NCBI RefSeq assembly: GCF_030848805.1
Contig: NC_092365.1
Span: 7,564,001-7,628,000 of the forward strand
Direction: 5' to 3'
Length of the DNA stretch: 64,000 bases
Origin: Temnothorax longispinosus
Taxonomy: Eukaryota > Arthropoda > Insecta > Hymenoptera > Formicidae
Made by a program: the position numbers and the translations under genes. The notes beneath the pieces were generated by a model that was not told the DNA's origin, made no database searches, and saw only the letters and a program-made list of their open reading frames with translations. Below are positions 31,801-41,437 of this stretch, in pieces; within the stretch, counting starts at the first letter, position 1, and each line of letters begins with the position of its first letter.

Positions 31801-33881
31801 ACCTCCATGTGTCCGCTATCGAGATAGTCCTGCATGAAGCCATTGTAACCAGCTCTGAACTCCGGATCAGATTTAAATCGACGTTCTAGTGCGCGGAGAC
31901 GACTAACCGCAATGGAGCGCGAGCCGACGAATGTAGGAGGATCCGACACGAACGGATACGAGACCACGAAACGACCCGAGGGGTCACGATACGTGGTCTT
32001 GGCGAAGATTTCCTTGCAGCGTCGATCCTCGTCCGAACAAGACGCGTCCTCCGGCACCTCCTCCAATTGCCAAAAGCGACCCACCGATGTAGCGATCGAC
32101 TCGAGCGTAGTCGCGAATGACCTCAGGGGCGCTGCCCGGACTGCGGGGGATACCGCGCCCGTCAGGACCCATCCGAAGACTGAATTGAAGGCGTCGGGTT
32201 CTCCCCTTCCCCCTTTACGACGGCCCTCCCGTAGCACCGACACAAACGAGTCCGTCCCCAAGAAGATGTCAACACCGCCGGGCACGAAATATTCGGGATC
32301 CGCGAGCGGCAATCCCTTCAAGTGTTTCCACGGCTGGACCTCCACCTTGTCATTAGGCAGCGGCGAGGTTATGCGCGAGAGGACCGTAGCCTCTATCGAG
32401 AACCGAGTGTCGTCGCGACCGCGCGCGCGGATCACGAGGGAGGTGAGGCCCCTCGTCGTGGCCGCCCTGGCCTCGTTTATCGCCAACACGGTTGCACTGT
32501 GTTTGGTGCGACGAAAGCCGCCCTTCCGGAGGCAGCCCTCGGTAATAAAGTTGGCCTGGCTCGCGCTGTCCAGCAATATGCGTACGGGGAACGCATTGCC
32601 ACGCGCGTCTATCGCCTCGGCTCGTACGGTGGACAGGAGGACGATTCTATTGGCCAGGCTAGTCATTGTCACAATCGGCGCATCCTCCGACTGAGGAGCG
32701 GGTACGGCGGCCGGTTCGGCAGGAGTCTCGCTAATGGGTTCGGGCTTAGGGGTAGTATTAGCGCTCTGCTCGTAATGCAGAAGCGTATGATGCTTTGTGC
32801 CGCAGGACCGACATGCCCACGCGGACGGACAGTTTTTCATGCCATGCCCCGAGCGCAGGCAGTTGAGGCACAATCTCAAGTCGCGAGCCTTAGCCTGCCT
32901 CTCCCTCGGCGAGAGTTTTAAAAACTGGGAGCACTTCAACACGTAGTGAGCCTCCTTACAAACGGGGCAATCGGCCGTGTTAGTCACGAACGACGAGACC
33001 GGTGTGGACTTGGTTTTGGAGGACGGGCCCGCGACGGCCTCGAGAACTTGACAATGTTCCGCTAGAAATTTCGTGAGTTGAGTATATCGCGGTATCTCCT
33101 CAGCCCGGTGAGCCGACTCGAATTTTTCCCGAAGGGAACGAGGAAGCTTGTCTAACAAAAACTTCAGTAGGATAAAGTCCCATGAATCGGTAGGGAACTT
33201 CATCAATGCGAGCGCGCGAGTGTTCTCGGTAAACGTGTCTAATAAATTGTGAAGAGCCTCGGCCGTCTCCGCCTTCAATGGCTTTGCCTCGATTATCGAA
33301 TTCAAGTGATGGTCCGCTAACCTTCTCTTATTCCGGTATCGATCGACCAGCGAGTCGTAGGCGATCAGATAGTACTCATCGAAAAACGGCAGGTTTTTCA
33401 CCACGTTGAGTGGTTCCCCTTTGAGCGAAGCCAGCAGATACTGGTATTTCTCTATCGCGGAGATCTGCTGGTTGTGTATCGACGCGTTGAACAACGCGAT
33501 GAAGGAAGGCCACAACGTAAGGTCGCCGGAAAACTGCGGTAGCGGGATCTTAGGCAACTTGACCACCGAGGCCTGACCCGAGGGCTGTGCCGGCGCGCCC
33601 CCGAATGGCGCGCCCGTTTCACGGTGATATCGACTCTTCACGGCGTAATGCATTTTATCGAAACTGGCTCGGATTGCGTCCTCGACCTCGAAATCCGCCG
33701 CTTCTTGGATGACCTTCAGGTGGGTGGCCTCAAAATCCTCCGCGATCTTCGCTACGCTCGAGTAGCGAGCGAGGAAGGTCGCTCGGATTGCCGCGTCGGT
33801 CGCGGCTTGTAGGGAGAGGTCGTGTATTTCTTGCATACGCCGATTGCATACTTCGCGGCGGGCATATGCGTTTTTCGACAT
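28803..33881 (-). CDS. BEL-1 gag-pol polyprotein
   Basis: A single frame of 1,692 codons from ATG 33,881 (MSKNAYARREVCNRRM); 8 further codons are open upstream. Positions below count from that upstream residue at 33,905. Gag capsid-like part ~1-300 (LPQFSGDLTLWPSFIALF). Zinc knuckles: CPVCKEAHYVLKC 313-325, CLNCLRSGHGMKNC 346-359 and a third C2-H2-like group near 365-377. BEL-type protease LLDSAS at 444. RT ~690-960 with TADVKQMFRQ at 776 and YVDD at 854. RNase H ~1,020-1,160 (HGFCDASELGYGA, TDSEVARAW). Integrase: HHCC zinc finger ~1,336-1,374, DDE core with D in VDFAGP 1,406, D in YSDCGTNF 1,472 and E in GLWEAGVK 1,514. C-terminal tail to 1,700. All catalytic residues looked for are present. 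The product would form virus-like particles and reverse transcribe and integrate the element. No env gene. Confidence 0.95.
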   Translation of the reverse strand: MSKNAYARREVCNRRMQEIHDLSLQAATDAAIRATFLARYSSVAKIAEDFEATHLKVIQEAADFEVEDAIRASFDKMHYAVKSRYHRETGAPFGGAPAQPSGQASVVKLPKIPLPQFSGDLTLWPSFIALFNASIHNQQISAIEKYQYLLASLKGEPLNVVKNLPFFDEYYLIAYDSLVDRYRNKRRLADHHLNSIIEAKPLKAETAEALHNLLDTFTENTRALALMKFPTDSWDFILLKFLLDKLPRSLREKFESAHRAEEIPRYTQLTKFLAEHCQVLEAVAGPSSKTKSTPVSSFVTNTADCPVCKEAHYVLKCSQFLKLSPRERQAKARDLRLCLNCLRSGHGMKNCPSAWACRSCGTKHHTLLHYEQSANTTPKPEPISETPAEPAAVPAPQSEDAPIVTMTSLANRIVLLSTVRAEAIDARGNAFPVRILLDSASQANFITEGCLRKGGFRRTKHSATVLAINEARAATTRGLTSLVIRARGRDDTRFSIEATVLSRITSPLPNDKVEVQPWKHLKGLPLADPEYFVPGGVDIFLGTDSFVSVLREGRRKGGRGEPDAFNSVFGWVLTGAVSPAVRAAPLRSFATTLESIATSVGRFWQLEEVPEDASCSDEDRRCKEIFAKTTYRDPSGRFVVSYPFVSDPPTFVGSRSIAVSRLRALERRFKSDPEFRAGYNGFMQDYLDSGHMEVIRNPFPSDGHIYYLPHHGVYKLDSTTTKLRVVFNASSRGPDGLSINDTLLSGPKLQQDLLAILLRFRAGAIALTADVKQMFRQIWINPEQCDYQRIVWRFSESDPILDYLLKTVTFGFSASPFLAIYCLLQLAHQYREKYPLAFAALLEALYVDDVVTSVRTVEQARALRDQLLSLLRSAGFELRKWSSSHPAALEGLDPQLCSQSMLDFESGEDQSQKILGLRWHSQSDSFGFQVNALDRECTKRTILSEVARIFDPLGFLAPLTFTAKCLIQRLWTLKLDWDDEPPMDIRRSWSRFQTELGVLSSLRVPRAFNSCHVDRCELHGFCDASELGYGAVIYLRIVTRDGVGVRLLCAKSKVAPLRPLTIPRLELCAALLLSKLIAYVRRTLRGHLDIDDEYAWTDSEVARAWIRSAPQRWKTFVRNRVALIQDNVPVSAWGHVDTESNPADHCSRGLYPRDLVASSMWWAGPEWLVRFEPRVEPSHGSETSPIEEEKIVSLVALEPPDAVRSLLERFSSIEKIGRIIAYILRFVHHFRAKSAPTTLAIDQLELHSALLLVVKSVQADAFRDEIDRLQSGRRLPKPFRKLAPFLDPVGILRVGGRLAKSGLTFENKHPALLPCKHRLTDLVIERVHRTNMHTGRRTLQYLLTQHYWVLGAHRAIQRVLSRCHQCFRVNPHTSQPLMADLPADRVRRAKPFSISGVDFAGPFNIVTRRARGVSSVKVYACLFVCFSVKAVHLEAAFSLSTDSFLAALRRFVARRGRCSLLYSDCGTNFVGAARELESRMSLAAEREKIKWSFNPPSAPHFGGLWEAGVKTFKTHLRRTVGDQVLSIEEFTTVLAQVEAVLNSRPLCPMSTDPADFEVLSPGHFLTMEPLVSVPTQDVTPLPLNRLSRWQLVQRIHQDFWKRWHQEYLHTLQQRPKWWTSVNPLGVGALVLLKDANLPPLRWRRGRVEALHPGSDGVPRVATVRVADGTITRPLVKLCPLPMGPAPQVTDSN

Positions 33882-34829
33882 GACGTCAGAGGGGTCGTCC
33901 ACCACAGACAGACGAAGCTAAGAGCGAAGGGTTAACGACGAATAGGCAGTCGGAGGCGACGGCAACTCGAACCAACAATATTGAAACCCGGCGAAAACAA
34001 TCACGAAAGTCAGGTCGCCAAGGTGAGGGATAACGGACGGCTCCGTTCGGCGCTCGCGCAAGTCCCGAGGGAATATTCTCGATAATATTCCTCGAGTTGA
34101 ACACTGAGAATATCAGCCGTTGGATTAGCGCGATAAACACGCGTCGCAGAGTTCGAAAGGCAAATTCTCGATCGGTGACAATAATATTTTCGAGCGATGG
34201 TACTCTCGCACGGAGCACGAATGTCGGGATAATACAAGTGCTGGGTCGGGCTGTACGTACCTCGCAACGACGTAAACACGAGCGATGCTCGAGACTATAC
34301 AGAAAAACAACGAGCGCGAGACCGGCCCGTAATCGAAGGCCACGGCCGTTGTCTCTATGCGCGAAAGTATCGCTGGCCCGGAATACTCGGATATTCGACC
34401 GAATATTTCGGTTACGATTAAATCAAGTAAATGGCGACTAATTACCGCGGCTAGCGCGGATTCGATTTTAAGGCGATTAACGGCTGCGGCCCGAGCTATG
34501 ACGAACGAGGTTCGCACGCGTATTCTCGCTGCGAAGCTAGCGTTGCACGAGAGATACCGCGCGAGACACGAGTTGTCAGCACGCCGAGCGTTATTGCACC
34601 TCGTTAATGCGAGAATAAGAATTCAGCGAATTCGCGTAAATTACAGGCGGCTAATGGCCGATTGCGCGATGCTACGCGAGAATTCCCTTCGCGAAGCGTA
34701 CGTTGCGATACGGGAGATCCTGCGAGATCCGCAAGGTCACGCGCTACAGAACACAAGATTCGGTGACTTATTACAATGAAAGGACACGCGAAAGGTCGGC
34801 GGCAGTAGACTAATCGCGAAGATATGATG
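33882..34829 (-). other. BEL-1 long leader (about 950 bp)
   Basis: Region between primer site and gag start, unusually long. Frames on both strands (for example + 34,357-34,779 and - 34,125-34,517) are open but lack domains. Packaging or internal initiation signals could lie here (inference). Confidence 0.5.
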
Positions 34830-34847
34830 ATCCGGCTCGAAGGACCA
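34830..34847 (-). promoter_or_regulatory. BEL-1 primer-binding site, tRNA-Tyr
   Basis: The minus strand reads TGGTCCTTCGAGCCGGAT, complementary over 18 nt to the 3' end of animal tRNA-Tyr (…CCGGCUCGAAGGACCA). Confidence 0.88.
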
Positions 34848-34849
34848 GA

Positions 34850-35525
34850 TGCTCGGGGGGCGGTAGAGCCGTACCCGGATTTGCGATAAAGCGAAGCTCG
34901 AAGGACCAGGGGAGATGTGTAAAGTCTCCCCAAAGCGAAAGTTAATTTATGCAAAGGCGACTCACCGTTCGTTGTGCCGTCGACTCCTGGAGGCTTCGTC
35001 TCGGTCGCGATCGGGCTCGTGCAGCAACGCAAGCAGGGCAGCAAGCAATGCGAAAGCGAGGCAGTCAGCAGTAATTTAAGGCAGGCAGCAAGCAGTAAGC
35101 AGGCAAAGCAGCACACAAGCAGGCCGAGAAAGTAGGCGATCGCACTATCTCGCGACTCCGGATATTAGAGCAAGTCTCTCTGCTCCGCAATCTATCTCTG
35201 CTCCGAAAATCTCCCTGTGCTCCGAAAATCTCTCTGTGCCCCGAGACGTCGTAACGATGAGTGCCGAGAGCTCGCGGCGCTGGAACAGTGTCGCGAGCGA
35301 GTACTTATTCTTCAGGCGGGTGCCCTCGTGGGGTGAGCGAGGGCAGCACCGATTGGTGAGTCGCGCAATTATCGATTCCGCGTTGATCGCGATCCGCCGA
35401 CGTTTCGCGCGAGTCACCGAAATACTTAAGACTAGGTACGCAAGAATACTATGTACAACGAGTAACGAGACTAAACAATTAAGTATGATACATGCATCTA
35501 TCTACAGTTTGGTGAGCGCCAAACA
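34850..35525 (-). repeat. BEL-1 5' LTR (676 bp)
   Basis: Same sequence and length as 28,092-28,767. It is the promoter LTR for the minus-strand element. It contains agcaagcag-type short repeats around 35,020-35,110. Confidence 0.95.
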
Positions 35526-36112
35526 TTCAGTATAGCATGGATCTTTCGTGATTAGCATTCTGACTTTAACATTGTTTACAATAATAAGGTCAAGCTTTGT
35601 TCGACGGTCCGTACGACTTATCTGCGCTCACACAAAGAAAAGATCCATGCTATAAACAAAGCAGTCGAAAATATGTAACGACCTGTTCGGATCGTCACTT
35701 GGCACTGTGACGTATGCACGGTGACGTAGGCCGTCGGTGGCCAATCACCTCCCTGAAATTATCGGCAATTAGCCTGGAGAGAGGCTCGTCTCCGAGACGA
35801 TAAAGGACCGCCGCTGCGCCGCGGAACCGCCTGTCCGCTTGTCGCTTTTCGCACGCTATACACCGCTTAACAACGCCTTGCAATCCGCACTTGCTTTCGC
35901 GCCAGCGATTCGCTTGTCTTTCGCCGCTATTGCCGTGCTCACATTAGTGCGCGCTCACGGATTTTTTCCGCCTCTGGAAATAAATTAAGAACTCTGTACA
36001 TAGTGTAAACATAGACTTTATTTTCCGCATTTTTGTGTACTTGCTGTCTCTTTACTTGTGGTCGTCTTCTACCTCGCGCTATCTCGCGCCACCGCGCGCT
36101 CTCGAACATTTT

Positions 36113-36130
36113 TGGTCTTTCGAGTCGGAT
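36113..36130 (+). promoter_or_regulatory. BEL-2 primer-binding site (degenerate tRNA-Tyr type)
   Basis: Reads tggtctttcgagtcggat, two mismatches from the perfect tRNA-Tyr site of BEL-1 (34,830-34,847). Confidence 0.7.
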
Positions 36131-36181
36131 TATCGCCAGCAACCGCGAGTTCGGGAGTGCCTCCTACAACAGAAGACAACC

Positions 36182-39100
36182 ATGAGTCTTGACCAGAGCA
36201 ACATGGTCAGCAGCCAACACGAACTCTTCAAACGCATCTCCAGAGCCGAAGAGAACCTGAAGAAGAAGGGGCAAGCGAACATCACCCTCGCCGCCATCGA
36301 GACCCGCATTCGCATCCTCGACGACCTGTGGGCAAAGTTCGAGAGTCAGCACGACCTGATTCGAAACTGCTACAAGGAGTCGAGCCGCTACGCTGAAAGT
36401 GAGTACGCCAAATCAGACTTACTCGAGACCGCCGAGATGGCTTACGTGCAGCAGCGTAGCGTCCTGTCCGGCGAGGCGGATCGCCGCAAGCCCGCGCAAG
36501 CCTCCGCGCCGGTAGAGCACGGTAACGACCGCGCGTTGAAAACCTCGCTGCCTCGTATACAGCTGCCGCAGTTTTCGGGTGAATACGAGAAGTGGCCGTC
36601 CTTCCGGGACGTCTTTCGGTCGGTCATCGGCGACCAGTCGTCCATTTCGGCAGTCGAGCGGCTGCATTACCTCCGCTCGTGTCTCAAAGGGCCGGTTGAA
36701 AATCTAATACAGTCGTTAACGATCACCAGCGAGAATTACGATCGCGCGTGGGCAATTCTCAGTAAACACTACGAGAATAAGAGAGAACTGATACGCTCCA
36801 ACTTCGCCACGTTTACCGCCGTGGCGAAGATGAAGGGAGAAACCGCTGAGGAGCTGAGCCGCGTCCACAACGCCGTCACGGCCGCAGTCAATGCTCAGGA
36901 GAGCATCGGGAGGCCCATCGAGTCTCACGGAATGGACCTCTTCAACCACCTGGTTGTCGAGCTCTTCGACCCGCGAACGCGACTTGAGTGGGAGTCCTCC
37001 ACCCGCGACTCCGTCGATCCGCCGGATCATGAGAAACTCAAGGATTTCATCTCGAAGCGCATCCTCACGCTGAACGCCGCGAGACCGAAACCCGCCGCGA
37101 AAGCCCCCGATTCCACTCGGTCCGCGAAGACCCACGTCGCGAAACAAAGGTCAAAAAACAGTTCCGATCCGCAGTGCGCCCTGTGCAAGAGGAAACACTC
37201 TTTGATGACGTGCAGCGACTTCAAATCCAAGTCCGCCACAGACCGAAAGACGGTTGTCGAGACCAGCCGATTGTGTTACAATTGCCTCGGCAATCACACA
37301 GTCGCGAAGTGTCAATCAACGAAGAATTGCTTCACGTGCAAGGCTCGTCATCACACGATGCTTCACGAGGCATATGTTCCCGCGTCAGCATCGAACGAGG
37401 TCAACGCGCTGTCCGCTGTGCGCTCCGCTGACGACCGCAAGGCGATCCTCCTCGCGACCGCGCGAGTGACCGTCGCCGACCGCTACGGCAATCCGCATTC
37501 CGCTCGAGTCCTCATCGATCAAGGATCTGAGGTCTCGATCATCGCTGAGTCACTCGTGCAACAGTTGCACCTGCAACGATCTCGCTCCGCCGTGTCGATT
37601 TTCGGAATCGGGGGGTCGAAATCCGGGTCAACCTCCACGCGCGCGGCAGCTTTCAAGCGACGGCCGACAACGAGCTGGCCGATCTCGTGCGCCGCTTCTG
37701 GGAGCAAGAAGCAGAGCCTTCCGCTCCCGCCGCCCTCACGCCAGATGAACAGAAGTGCGAAGACTTCTACGTGCAAACGCACTCTCGCACGGAGACGGGA
37801 CGGTACGTGGTCCGCCTACCGTTTTCCAAGGCGCCATCGACGTTGTCGAAAACTCGCCGACCGGCCGAACGCCTGCTGACCGCAATGGAGCGTAAGTTCC
37901 AAAGCGACTCCCGGTTTGGAGAGCTCTACCGCCAGTTTATGCGAGAGTACGAGACCTGAAACACATGGAACACATTCAACGAGGATGAGTATGGATGCTT
38001 CTTATTTCATCATGGAGTCCTTCGAGAATTAAGCACCTCCACCAAACTAAGGGTGGTATTTAACGGGTCGCAAGAGACAACGTCCGGCGAGTCGCTGAAC
38101 CACCACCTTCTCATAGGCGCCAATTTGCTGCCCGCTTTAGCCGACGTGTTGACGCGCTGGCGCTGGCACCGCTACGCCTTCGTCACGGACATCGAGAAGA
38201 TGTACCGGCAGATCCTCATCCACCCGGACGACAGGACGTACCAGTGCATCCTCTGGCGTTGCGCCCTCCTCGCCCTCGTGTGCGTGTACCGGCTCCTCAC
38301 GGTGATATATGGCCTCGCGTGCGCGCCCTTTCTAGCCATTCGAACGTTGCAACAGTTGGCCCACGACGAACAATCGCGATATCCGCAGGGAGCGATTGCG
38401 TTGCGCGAGGACACCTACGTAGACGACGTTGTCTCGGGCGCAAACACTCTGTCCGCTGCGATCGCGAAACAAACCAAACTCCGCGGGCTGTGCACGGCGG
38501 GCGGGTTCCCGCTTCGAAAATGGGCCGTGAACGACGAGCAAGTGCTGTCAGGAGTCCCCCCCGAGCACCGACTTCACCACGAACCGCACTCGTGGGAAGA
38601 CGACTGCTTTTCCACTCTCGGGTTGTTGTGGCACCCGAACGAGGACACGTTCGCGTTCGCAATTCACCCGCGCACCGTCACCGAACTCTCGAAGAGACGA
38701 GTCCTCTCGGAAACCGCACGTCTTTTCGATCCGCTGGGATGGCTCGCCCCCGTGGTGATTCGCGCGAAGATTCTCATTCAGTCCGCGTAGCTCCAGAGAC
38801 TCGATTGGGACGATCCGCTTCCCGCCGCCGACGCGCAATGCTGGAAGAGCTTCCTCGAGGAGCTGCCTCTCCTCTCCCGCTTACGCGTGAACCGCTGGCT
38901 CGGCAGCGGGGACGAGGACGCACAAGCGGAACTGCACGGCTTTGCCGATGCATCCGAGCAAGGATACGCCGCTGCCGTGTACCTCCGCATCACCCGAAAC
39001 GGCACCATGGCCATTCATCTGTTGGCCGCAAAGAGCAAGGTGCCCCGGTCAGGCAGGTGACACTGCCACGTCTCGCACTGCCACGTCGAGCTCACTGCCG

Positions 39101-40992
39101 CCGACTTGCTCACGTCTCTCACAGATCACACTCGTTCCACTTTGCGTCTGTTCACAGCACCCACGTTTCTTTGGTCCGACTCGCAGGTTACCTTGAAGTA
39201 GATTCAAGGACACGCTTCCCGCTGGAAGACCTACGTGGCGAACCGCGTGGCTCACATTCAGCAAAGGCTGCCTGACGCTCAATGGAGACACGTCCCCGGA
39301 AGGGACAACTCTGCGGACTGCGCCTCCAGAGGAATCGCTCAAGGCGAACTGCTGGAACATCCCCTGTGGTGGACTGGACCCGCCTGGCTCCGCGAGGACC
39401 AATCTCACTGGCCGAGCGGAGACCTTGTGATGTCCGACGCCGATCTACCCGAACAGAGAGTCGCGGCACACGTCGCCACCGAGAAAATCGAGGAGGAACC
39501 CGAGATGCTTCTCCGGTTCTCCTCCTTGCACCGGCTTCTCCGAGTCACGAGTTGGTGCTTGCGTTGGCGTCGCACCGCTTCCCGCACTACCGCACTTACA
39601 CTGCAATCGACCGAAATCGATGACGCACTGCTGCTCTGGCTTCGCGTGGTGCAAAGACTGCACTTCACCAACGAGATCACGGCACTTTCTGCAAACCACG
39701 CCGTGTCCCATCGCAGTTCATTGGCGAGCTTGAGTCCGTTCCTGGATGACCACGGCGTGCTGAGAGTCGGAGGCCGCCTCAAGCATGCCCTGCTTTCCAC
39801 CGATGAGCGACATCCGATGATCGCACCGCCGTCCTCGTGGCTCACTCGGTTGCTCATCGAGTCGTGCCACCGTCGAACACTGCACGGAGGAGTGCAGCTC
39901 ACTCTCGGTTTACTCCGCCTTCGCTTCTGGATTCCTCGTGGCCGCTCAGTTGTCAAACAGCGGCTGCACCGCTGCATCACTTGCACCCGCTGGCGAGCCA
40001 CGACACCGCAACCGCCGATGGGCGACCTTCCGAGGGGCCGAGTCACGCCAGCGCGCGCATTTCTCCGGACCGGCCTGGACTACGCCGGCCCGATCCTCCT
40101 CCGCACGAGCAAGGGCCGCGGACATCGAGCGTACAAGGCCTTCATCGCCGTATTTGTGTGCCTCTGCACCAAGGCGGTGCATCTGGACGTCGTGTCAGAT
40201 TACACGACGGACGCCTTTCTCGCAGCTTTCCGTCGCTTTATTTCCCGTCGAGGCCTCTGCGAGGAGCTGTACTCGGATTGCGGCACTAATTTCGTGGGAG
40301 CCGACCGAGTCCTGAGAAAGCTCTTTCGAGCTTCGTCTGCCGACGGCCGTTGTCTTGCTCACGCCGCCGCCACGGAGGGCATAAAATGGCACTTTAACCC
40401 TCCGGCTGCGCCGCACTTCGGAGGACTGTGGGAGGCCGCCGTGAAGTCGACCAAGTTTCATCTCCGTCGGGTCATTGGGGAGACCACGCTCACCTTCGAG
40501 GAGATGAGCACTCTCCTCTCTCAGGTCGAAGCCTGCCTTAATTCCAGGCCGCTGCAGGCTTTGTCCGACGATCCGGACGACATATCCGCTCTCACACCAG
40601 GACACTTCTTGATCGGTGCTCCTCTTCTGGCCGTGCCCGAACCCGCCTTGACTGACGCCGCTGAGAGCTCACTTTCCCAGTGGCAACACCTCCAACAAAT
40701 GCTCGATCACTTTTGGTCACGGTGGTCGCACGAGTATATTAACGGGATGACAACTCGCTCAAAGTGGCTCAAACCCGAGGACGCACCTGCCGTCGGATCT
40801 CTGTGCTTGGTGCGATCCAAAAGCACGCCACCGAGTCGATAGCCACTGGCCCGCATTATTCGAGTGCACCCCGGAGACGACGGCATTGTGCGCGTGGCAA
40901 TCCGCACCGCTACGTCCGAGCTGGTTCGACCACTGTGCAAGCTCGTGCTTCTCCCGGGGGCTGAGGACCAGCCGCCGCCGACGGATGCGTGA
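36182..40992 (+). pseudogene. BEL-2 gag-pol polyprotein (dead)
   Basis: Gag runs from ATG 36,182 (MSLDQSNMVSSQHELFKR), with CCHC knuckles CALCKRKHSLMTC and CYNCLGNHTVAKC and protease LIDQGSEVSII near 37,510. An internal deletion and frameshift near 37,610-37,690 remove the protease C-terminal part and following linker. RT follows (LRVVFNGS, VTDIEKMYRQ, YVDDVVSG near 38,418). Stops occur at about 37,957, 38,788 and 39,199, with a frameshift near 39,058. RNase H (HGFADASEQGYAA) and integrase (39,235-40,842: GLDYAGPILL, YSDCGTNFVGA, LWEAAVKS) are otherwise readable. After a stop near 40,840 the C-terminal tail runs to TGA 40,990-40,992. Confidence 0.88.
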
Positions 40993-41437
40993 GCTCACCG
41001 ACACTCGCTGTCACTTTATTGTTTCATCGGCCTTCAGCCTGTAATTTTTCACATTTACGTCACGTATTCGTCTGTTTCGGCCCTCTGCCAATGTCAAACC
41101 ACGCAACCGCTTATTTCGGTTTTCCGTCTCAACTCAACGATTTGTGCAACACATGAAATCACTTTCGCGCATCACTTCACTTCACTTCACTTTTCACAAG
41201 TCACCGAATTCGCGTTGCGTATGTCGCGCATGTTTATGTGTCTCGCTCGAGATCACCGCCCGTTGTGATGATGCGCAGGCGCACCGCGCCGCCGGTGCTC
41301 GCCTGCACCACGCGCCGAAATCGCGTTCATGTAAATCGATCGCATATCGATTCTTTCTACCGCACGTCGGGCGCCTCATCGAGCGAACCATCGAACACAC
41401 CGTCTTGTTTTGTCAAGCATGACGAGGCGGGCGGGAA
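40993..41437 (+). other. BEL-2 3' untranslated region
   Basis: Lies between the polyprotein stop and the 3' LTR. Short ORFs on both strands show no domain. Confidence 0.5.

Larger units (their letters stand above)
28092..35525 (-). mobile_element. BEL-1: intact BEL/Pao retrotransposon, 7.4 kb
   Basis: Two 676-bp LTRs look identical throughout. A perfect tRNA-Tyr primer site sits two bases inside the 5' LTR, and there is one uninterrupted gag-pol frame. TTCAG is duplicated at 28,087-28,091 and 35,526-35,530. It lies inside the 5' LTR of BEL-2, opposite in orientation. Intact coding plus matching LTRs make it the youngest large insertion here and the only plausible source of reverse transcriptase in the window. 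Confidence 0.95.
27967..36108 (+). repeat. BEL-2 5' LTR, split by BEL-1
   Basis: Parts 27,967-28,091 and 35,531-36,108 correspond to 41,438-41,562 and 42,213-42,791 of the other LTR. A 15-16-bp inverted pair tatagcatggatcttt / aaagatccatgctata brackets about 125 bp (35,531-35,655). Confidence 0.88.

Noticed and set aside
31912..32694. 260-codon plus-strand ORF opposite BEL-1
   Set aside because: Shadow of the intact BEL-1 gag-pol; codon pattern follows the minus-strand frame.
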